Assembly (NCBI RefSeq): GCF_009389715.1 | Contig: NC_052404.1 | Coordinates: 7,400,745 to 7,464,744 of the forward strand | DNA length: 64,000 nt | Direction: 5' to 3' | Origin: Phoenix dactylifera | Lineage: Eukaryota > Streptophyta > Magnoliopsida > Arecales > Arecaceae | In this document: positions 58,802 to 64,000 of the stretch, piece by piece | Layout of the letters: every line of letters begins with the position of its first letter | Numbering within the stretch: the stretch's first letter is position 1 | Made by a program: the position numbers and the translations under genes | Notes under the pieces: model-generated | Databases searched by the model: none | Told to the model about the DNA's origin: nothing | The model's input: only the letters and a program-made list of their open reading frames with translations

Positions 58802-60534
58802 TGATGATCCAGTAGGGTCCCCCCTGATAGAGCCCGCGGGCCCCGTCCCTGTAGCAGGGGCCGTGTACCAGGCCGGCAGACCCCGCGAAGCCCACGGAGA
58901 GCCCGCGAGAGAGCGCTGGAGGCAGGCACAGCCCGTGCGCCCAGCTGGGCCCGCGCTCTCCCCGCCCGCCGCGAAGCCAAAGGGCCCCTACCCGCGCGCG
59001 ATCCGCCAACAGCTCGAGGCGTGCCATCGACGTGTGGAAAGCCACCATCGGCGCGGGGCGCGCCATCGGCACGGGGCGCGCCATCGGCGCGGGACGCGCC
59101 GTGGGCCCCGCGCCGGGCTCTGAAAGCCCAGGCTCGGCGGCCCAGCCTAGTCGACTGGGCCAGCTTGCCTGGGCCTCTTGGCAAACCAGGGCCCGCCGGG
59201 GCCCTGGCCCGCTTTGCGCAGGGCCGACTCGGCTCACTAGGCCCAACGACGACCAGGGCCGAGTCGGCCACTCGGTCGACCTCGTCGAGGTCATCGACCG
59301 AGTCGACCCAGAGTGGAATCGTCGGGATATCCCGGTGCGAGCCCTCCCCCCCACCCACCGGCGATCGTCGCCTGGCGACTTTCGTCGGCTTTTGCCAGCC
59401 TTCGGTGTCCACAGGGGACACCGGTAGGGCAACTGGCGATGGCGGTCGGGCGGCGGGCAGCTCAGGTCGCGGGTCAGACACAGACATCTCCGATCTGCTT
59501 ACCGGAGAAGACGACCGAGGCGGGGCAGATCCAGGCACGGGTTGAGTCCCCTTCGGCCGTGGTGGTCGTGGCTCCCGCGGCGGAGGCCTCCGCCGCGTCG
59601 CCACCATCCAGGGGCCGAACACTAGCCCTGGGTTCTCTTCCCCTACACCGGGGGGCGTCGAAGCCGACCCGCCACCAGGGTCCACCGCCACAGGTGGCGG
59701 ATCCTCCACCCCCCCAGAAGCCGTCGGGAATCGGCAGGCCGCCTCCAGGTGGCCCATCCGCCCGCACTGGGGGCCGAGGAGAGGTATATTCTCGAAGACG
59801 AAGGGCTGCCACCGCACCTTCGTCTTCCTCTGGATCCGGATTCCAGGTTTTAGGGGCGTGGATGCATCGACTGCAACCTTCACCCGGGCGAAAGCCATCG
59901 CCCGCCGCTGCTCGGTGACAGCATCCACGGCGATCGGACGGCCAGCCCTGCTTGCTATGTCTAGGATGGTCGACGGTGTCCAGTATTCCGGTGGCAGGCG
60001 GGGAAGACGAAGCCACACCTCCACCGGCAACACCGCCTCCTCCCCTGGCTCGAAATCAGGGACCCAGGGTGTCATGGCAAGGAGTTGCCCCCCCACTACC
60101 CAGGGTCCCAAATTTAGGGCACACTCACGGTCCGCCGATGATCGGAACCGTAGAGCCAGGTAGCCGTCCGCAAGAGGGACGGCCACCACATCCTGGAGCT
60201 TGGCCCGGGTAGCCACATCCTTGGCTACCCACTCGGCCGGAACTCGGCGTCCCAGGCTGCGTACCATGACAGCCCTGCCTTCCCAGTTCAAGCGAGCCGC
60301 CGCAATAGGTTCCTCCCGGAGCGTCACGATCTCCGGGAAGCGGCGGCTCAGCCGCTCAATCTCCGCGGCCGTGGGCCACTGAGTCACCCACGGCCCCGGC
60401 CTCGACCAGGCACCAGGGTGCTCCCCCCGACCGCCATCGGATACACCACCAGAAGTTTGGGCCTTACCTGAGCCTCTCGCCGAACCGCTCGCTTCCGTCC
60501 CCGCCGGCGCCTTCCCCTTCCCCTTCCGATCCAT
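58765..60534 (-). CDS. LINE ORF1: nucleic-acid-binding gag-like protein (589 aa)
   Basis: The N-terminal half matches the DUF4283 domain of plant LINE/gag-like proteins (about 55-210, with RLSRRFPEIV, LGRRVPAEWVAKDV, LALRF...LNLGPWVV, VEVWLRLPRLPPEYW). A zf-CCHC-like knuckle follows RWQPFVFENIP, but its first Cys is replaced: residues read G254-P-Q-C257-X4-H262-X4-C267. The C-terminal third is an Arg/Ala/Gly-rich low-complexity run (about 430-570) including repeated PRADGA words; it is open in other frames too, so a past frameshift cannot be excluded. It should coat LINE RNA in the particle; loss of one zinc ligand may weaken this. Confidence 0.85.
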   Translation of the reverse strand: MDRKGKGKAPAGTEASGSARGSGKAQTSGGVSDGGRGEHPGAWSRPGPWVTQWPTAAEIERLSRRFPEIVTLREEPIAAARLNWEGRAVMVRSLGRRVPAEWVAKDVATRAKLQDVVAVPLADGYLALRFRSSADRECALNLGPWVVGGQLLAMTPWVPDFEPGEEAVLPVEVWLRLPRLPPEYWTPSTILDIASRAGRPIAVDAVTEQRRAMAFARVKVAVDASTPLKPGIRIQRKTKVRWQPFVFENIPLLGPQCGRMGHLEAACRFPTASGGVEDPPPVAVDPGGGSASTPPGVGEENPGLVFGPWMVATRRRPPPREPRPPRPKGTQPVPGSAPPRSSSPVSRSEMSVSDPRPELPAARPPSPVALPVSPVDTEGWQKPTKVARRRSPVGGGEGSHRDIPTIPLWVDSVDDLDEVDRVADSALVVVGPSEPSRPCAKRARAPAGPGLPRGPGKLAQSTRLGRRAWAFRARRGAHGASRADGAPRADGAPRADGGFPHVDGTPRAVGGSRAGRGPLASRRAGRARAQLGARAVPASSALSRALRGLRGVCRPGTRPLLQGRGPRALSGGTLLDHQWVAHEPSQLCV

Positions 60535-60535
60535 G

Positions 60536-61250
60536 AGGGGCGTGCTACGAGGTCCGCCTGCAAGAGAGAAGAGGAGTTAGCTGGAAAAGAAAACTCGAGG
60601 CGAACGCCGGGGTCTGCCTGCGAGGAGGCCGAAGTCGAGGGCCCGCGGGAGCCGCCTGCGAGGACGGATAACGAGGACGATGGCCACCCCCTCCCCCTCC
60701 GGGTTGTCGGACTGGACCGGTGATGACCGCCGGAGGAAAACGCCGGCGTAAGTAGCCGTTAAGCACCTCTGAGGTACGGCGTGACTAGCCGTTAACTTCC
60801 CCAGAGTTTCTCTCACTAGAAAAATGCTTCCTGAATAGAATAAGATCTTTCTAAGTTTTCTTGGCTTCCGTCTCGGTTGAAATAAATCAACAGAGATGTA
60901 TGGGGTTTTAAAGGGTTAAAAAATAAAATTTTCCACGGTAACTTGCTCTTTATATAAGCTCCGATGTATCGGTTTGTACCTTTTTCAGATCCCCGTAAAA
61001 AGGGATCAGTAGACTAAAAGCTACCATTGGGCCAGGTGTGACCATCTGGGCCGCAGATTCGGCCCATATACACTCTGTAGTACAGTGGTAGCATACGATG
61101 GTCGCCAACAGACCATCCACCGTTGAAAGAATCGTAGACGATCTGGATTGGTGAGCCGTTTCCAATCTTCCGGTCGGCGAGATTAAAGATTTACGCTTTT
61201 TATCACACGCAGGCGGAGGACCAGAACCCCAACCTAGGGCTCCGTCTAGG
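60536..61250. other. LINE 5' region then promoter of the CCHC gene
   Basis: The left part is LINE 5' UTR (GC-rich, minus strand, with the GCCGTTAA phrase twice near 60755 and 60789, also present at 47668 by the older LINE). From about 60830 the sequence turns AT-rich and probably holds the CCHC gene promoter. The exact boundary is not visible. Confidence 0.4.
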
Positions 61251-61254
61251 TAAA

Positions 61255-61347
61255 TTTTATCTCCGAGAGCGAGCGAGCGAGATATAGAGATAGAGAAAGA
61301 CGACGGCGCTGCCGAGCCAGACACTGCGGAATTAGATTCCCAATAGG
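61255..61347 (+). other. Probable 5' leader of the CCHC gene
   Basis: A GAGCGAGCGAGCGAGA-type leader and GC-rich tract precede a possible donor (AATAG|GTCCGT near 61347). An alternative donor AG|GTAAAT lies at 61249-61252. The coding exon opens with the acceptor TTTCTCTAG directly before the ATG, so at least one leader exon must lie upstream. Confidence 0.35.
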
Positions 61348-62370
61348 TCCGTCCTACCCATCTCCCTCTTCTTCCCAATCTCTCAAGTCTTCTTTGAATC
61401 ATCTCAAACCACCCAGGGTTTGTGGATTTGAGATTCCTTTTCATTTCCTTTTCTTTTTCAAGCCCTTTTCTTTTTTTCAATTCCCATTTTCTTGTTTCCT
61501 CTATGACCATAGATTTCAAGTTCACGGGCTTTGTTGTATTCCATATTTTTAGAAATTTTTGTTGGGATTTTTGATGAATTCTTAGAGAAACCCAGATTTT
61601 GGATGCTCCATGGGACGAATGATTGAAGGATGTAATTTTTGATGAATTTTTGTTTCATATACTCGATTTCTTGTCATCCATACACATTTTATTTTCGTAG
61701 TATTGAGGCCCAGCATTGCCTTCGTTGTTTTTATATCGTGGAGCCTGCTTGTGAAGTCATCACTGCATTATCTGGCTGTCTAGAATCTCGACTTATTGTA
61801 AATCCTCATTTTCTTGATTAATACTGTTATATAAAAACCTCTCTGCAGCTATGATTTCTCTTGCATTGTTCTATGCTTATATGACACTGTCGATTTCTAA
61901 TGCCCTAATGGTCATCTCAGGAGTGTGGACTGAGGTGGAGTCTTTAACTCTATGTCTTCCTTAAAAAAGGTCTCTAAGGATTAGTCCTTCCAGACACATT
62001 ATCGTAGAGGTTATTGATTTTTTTTTAAAAAACCCCTTAAAGATTTGTTGCAGATGCAGGAAAGCACTAAATTTGATTACTGTTACTGTCTTGACAATTC
62101 CAACCTTTTTTATGTCTTTATATGATGATCAAAGAGTGTCTGTCTTATTTTTAGATTATCATTTATTTTTTTGGGACCTTTGTGGCCCATAGCCTTTATC
62201 TTTTTTTATTGAATGAAGATATTTGAATGGGATTCTAAAGCTTCAGGGAACCAGAAAGCAGGCCGATTTCGTTGTATCTCTTTTGTGAATATAATTGCAG
62301 ATTATTATGAATGATTCCACAGTTTTGGTCAAATTGCATGTAGTGTGAGTTGGGTTGCTGTTTTCTCTAG

Positions 62371-62685
62371 ATGGCAAGGAGCCCGAGTCCTGAGATAGAT
62401 GATGAACTTTTTAATGAAGTTTATGGAAAGGAGTATACTGGGCCACCTCGATCAACTGCCAATAATATGTCAGCAAAGGCAAATACAAACAAGAGGCCTT
62501 CTTCTGGTAGTCAATCTGATGAGGAAGATGAGTCTCAAGATCCTAATGCTGTTCCTACTGATTTTACCAGCAGAGAGGCTAAGGTATGGGAGGCTAAAGC
62601 AAAAGCAACTGAGAGGAACTGGAAGAAAAGAAAAGAAGAAGAAATGATCTGTAAGATTTGTGGAGAATCAGGTCATTTTACTCAG
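62371..62685 (+). CDS. CCHC zinc-knuckle protein, first coding exon (gene continues past the window)
   Basis: The acceptor CTCTAG is immediately followed by ATG. 105 codons run to the donor CTCAG|GTATGT. The N-terminus is acidic (SPEIDDELFNEVYGKEYTGP), then Ser/Asp-rich, then a charged helix-like stretch (REAKVWEAKAKATERNWKKRKEEE). It ends in a zinc knuckle starting C94-K-I-C97-G-E-S-G-H102-F-T-Q105. The fourth ligand must come from the next exon, which I do not find before 64000. Such knuckles bind single-stranded RNA or DNA. Plants have an uncharacterised conserved family with this opening and knuckle; the function is not known to me. The intact LINE lies head-to-head just upstream. Confidence 0.8.
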
Positions 62686-63261
62686 GTATGTTGATATTGC
62701 TGTTGTTGAAAACCTCTGCAAGAAATCTAAGGTTACCATAAAATTGTATTGGATATCAAAGTGCATTGCTTTATTATATCTTTTATTAGTTAGTCTATAC
62801 ATACAAATCAAAATGATTGTTCTGTGCTACATGCAACCTAATCAAGTAAAAGATCAGAGTATTCTTGTTGCACCTTCATTGCAGAACATATGTTATTGTT
62901 TTGGTTTCTGTGGTTGGCAAGCTTGGCAACCATTGAAGCCAACCATATAATCCTAAATATCAATGAAAACTTAGTCATCTTGATCATGTTATTGTGATTG
63001 GCAAGAGTGTTGAAAATGTTTGCTCCACTGCTTCGGCAACCACTTTGACAGCTGAATAGTAGCGAACCATTTAAGTTCCCATTAAAGTGCTCAGTGTTTT
63101 TCTAGCCTGTTTATCTGCTTAACTGCCTGTTTAAATGCTCAAGCGGTTGCTTGACTTGCTTAATAAATGAAAGAATGTTTGAATGATTGGATTAAAATAT
63201 TGATGTATGCTGTGTTTAATGGAGTGAATGTTACTTCTTATTCTACACATTTAACATGTAG

Positions 63262-63400
63262 TGCCCAATCATGGGTGCCAACCTGTTTGGCTGGTAAACT
63301 TATTGGGGAATAGTACCCATAACCTAGGTTCAAGTCTTGTCTCCACTTGGGTGGGAGGTAGTCCCTCCTTTTTCTCAAAAAAGAAAGGAAATGAAAAGAA
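63262..63400 (+). mobile_element. Probable tRNA-derived SINE
   Basis: A tRNA-like head contains a box A-like TGGCTGGTAAA (63288-63298) and a box B-like GGTTCAAGTCT (63327-63337), correctly ordered and spaced for an internal RNA polymerase III promoter. It is followed by GGGTGGGAGGTAGTCCCTCC, a T/C tract and an A-rich tail (63377-63400). This layout is that of plant SINEs. No clear target duplication is visible, and the head does not fold as a full tRNA gene. Confidence 0.5.
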
Positions 63401-63483
63401 AGTGTGTTAGTACTACCTAGCATGAAGTTTGAATGTATCTATGCATATATGTACAAATTCACATGTGCCTGCATGTATATATC

Positions 63484-63493
<10 letters not shown>

Positions 63494-63524
<31 letters not shown>
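63494..63524. repeat. (GT)n microsatellite
   Basis: An uninterrupted GT run preceded by an AT run. Confidence 0.9.
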
Positions 63525-63525
<1 letters not shown>

Positions 63526-64000
63526 TTTTAAAGATATTGTGTTAGTTATGATGAGGATTACTAGTTATGTGAAAGCTGTTATCCATGAGTCATTGCTGCT
63601 TGAGGTCTAAGTACTTGTTTGCCTGTATATCTTCTCTGCATTTAGTCATTGACAGTGATATAAGTTATTGATCTCATCAATTAACAATATTCAAATGATT
63701 TTCCATTTGTACATTTAGTATTTCATTCATGAGGATTTCCTTTTAAATTTAATGTATTTTGTGTATCTACTCATTAGTTGTTTGTGTAAATTGAAATTTC
63801 TGAAGCAATATAGCAGGAAACAAATAGTGTGGTATGCTGAACAATTATGTGAATCATCAGCTTAACAGGGCGCAAACACACATGGTGACTATAACAGAGA
63901 TGATAATGCTTTGGCGAATGTGTGTAAAACTAGGAAGTATGAAGTTAGGAACAAGTACATACTTTGGAGTGAAATCTAGATTAAAATGAGTTTTGGGAGG

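Larger units (their letters stand above)
54023..60535 (-). mobile_element. Near-intact L1-type LINE with RNase H
   Basis: The 3' end is a pure 30-base A tail (T run 54023-54052 on the + strand), right after the ORF2 stop and a very short 3' UTR. ORF2 (58199-54069) and ORF1 (60534-58765) are both open. Order ORF1, endonuclease, reverse transcriptase, zf-RVT, RNase H is that of plant L1-clade LINEs that have gained an RNase H. The 5' end is not fixed: the 5' UTR runs beyond 60535, perhaps to 60800-60890. ATCACAGAGAT beside the tail and ATCAACAGAGAT near 60886-60897 could be an imperfect target duplication, but the match has an indel and is weak. An intact ORF2 and clean tail suggest a fairly recent insertion. 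Confidence 0.92.
62686..64000 (+). other. Intron of the CCHC gene, to window end
   Basis: AT-rich intronic sequence with no acceptor followed by a Cys-encoding start as the knuckle requires. It holds a SINE-like element (63262-63400) and a (GT)n tract (63494-63524). Confidence 0.6.

Noticed and set aside
58758..59545. Long overlapping frames on both strands in the LINE ORF1 C-terminal part
   Set aside because: The stretch is extremely GC-rich and lacks stops in most frames; only the ORF1 frame is linked to the DUF4283 domain.
54001..60900. A firm target-site duplication for the intact LINE
   Set aside because: ATCACAGAGAT beside the A tail and ATCAACAGAGAT near 60890 match only with an indel, and the 5' end of the element is not defined.
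63262..63345. A tRNA gene
   Set aside because: Box A/B-like motifs are present, but the flanks do not pair into an acceptor stem and an A-rich tail follows, so a SINE fits better.
63850..63960. Second coding exon of the CCHC gene after AACAG at 63866-63870
   Set aside because: Joining GGCGCAAACACA... gives no Cys at the required fourth knuckle position and soon reaches a stop.

Overview
The window is plant nuclear DNA. It has split genes with GT-AG introns, a WRKY transcription factor, L1-type LINEs, a hAT element and many foldback elements. The AT-rich intergenic DNA, a GC-rich intronless gene and a gene with a 13-kb leader intron fit a monocot. A palm-like genome is my guess only; no marker in the window settles the species.

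Layout. 1-7.8 kb: AT-rich intergenic DNA with a 36-bp tandem repeat (1.2-1.45 kb), a foldback family (2.9-3.4, 6.4-6.6, 7.3-7.6 kb) and a diverged duplication (5.36-6.37 kb). 7.8-32.2 kb: one gene on the + strand, an RBM5/RBM10-type splicing factor of the SUPPRESSOR OF ABI3-5 (SUA) class. I traced 15 coding exons (21348-31989, 1082 codons). Its leader intron holds four almost identical 2,384-bp tandem copies (8426-17961). 32.2-38.5 kb: intergenic, with a dead LINE tail at 34.9-35.3 kb and a fourth foldback copy at 37.5-38.0 kb. 39.17-40.32 kb: a three-exon group IIc WRKY gene (303 aa). 42.95-47.69 kb: a decayed LINE on the - strand. 47.69-48.55 kb: an 850-bp foldback element. 48.78-50.18 kb: a hAT element with a perfect 8-bp target duplication and gene-like cargo. 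52.90-53.52 kb: an intronless WRN-type 3'-5' exonuclease (- strand). 54.02-~60.6 kb: an almost intact LINE (- strand) with ORF1, ORF2 (endonuclease, reverse transcriptase, RNase H) and a 30-base A tail. 61.2 kb to the end: the 5' part of a CCHC zinc-knuckle protein gene, with a SINE-like insertion in its intron.

The four host genes are unrelated and form no pathway or cluster; two encode RNA-related proteins (SUA-like and CCHC), one a transcription factor and one an exonuclease. Between 42.9 and 60.6 kb mobile DNA predominates. I found no clearly new gene system. The items most worth follow-up are the 4 x 2,384-bp array, whose distal breakpoint lies at the tip of a predicted hairpin, the cargo-bearing hAT element, the long perfect hairpin, and the LINE's extra reading frame whose stop overlaps the ORF2 start codon.
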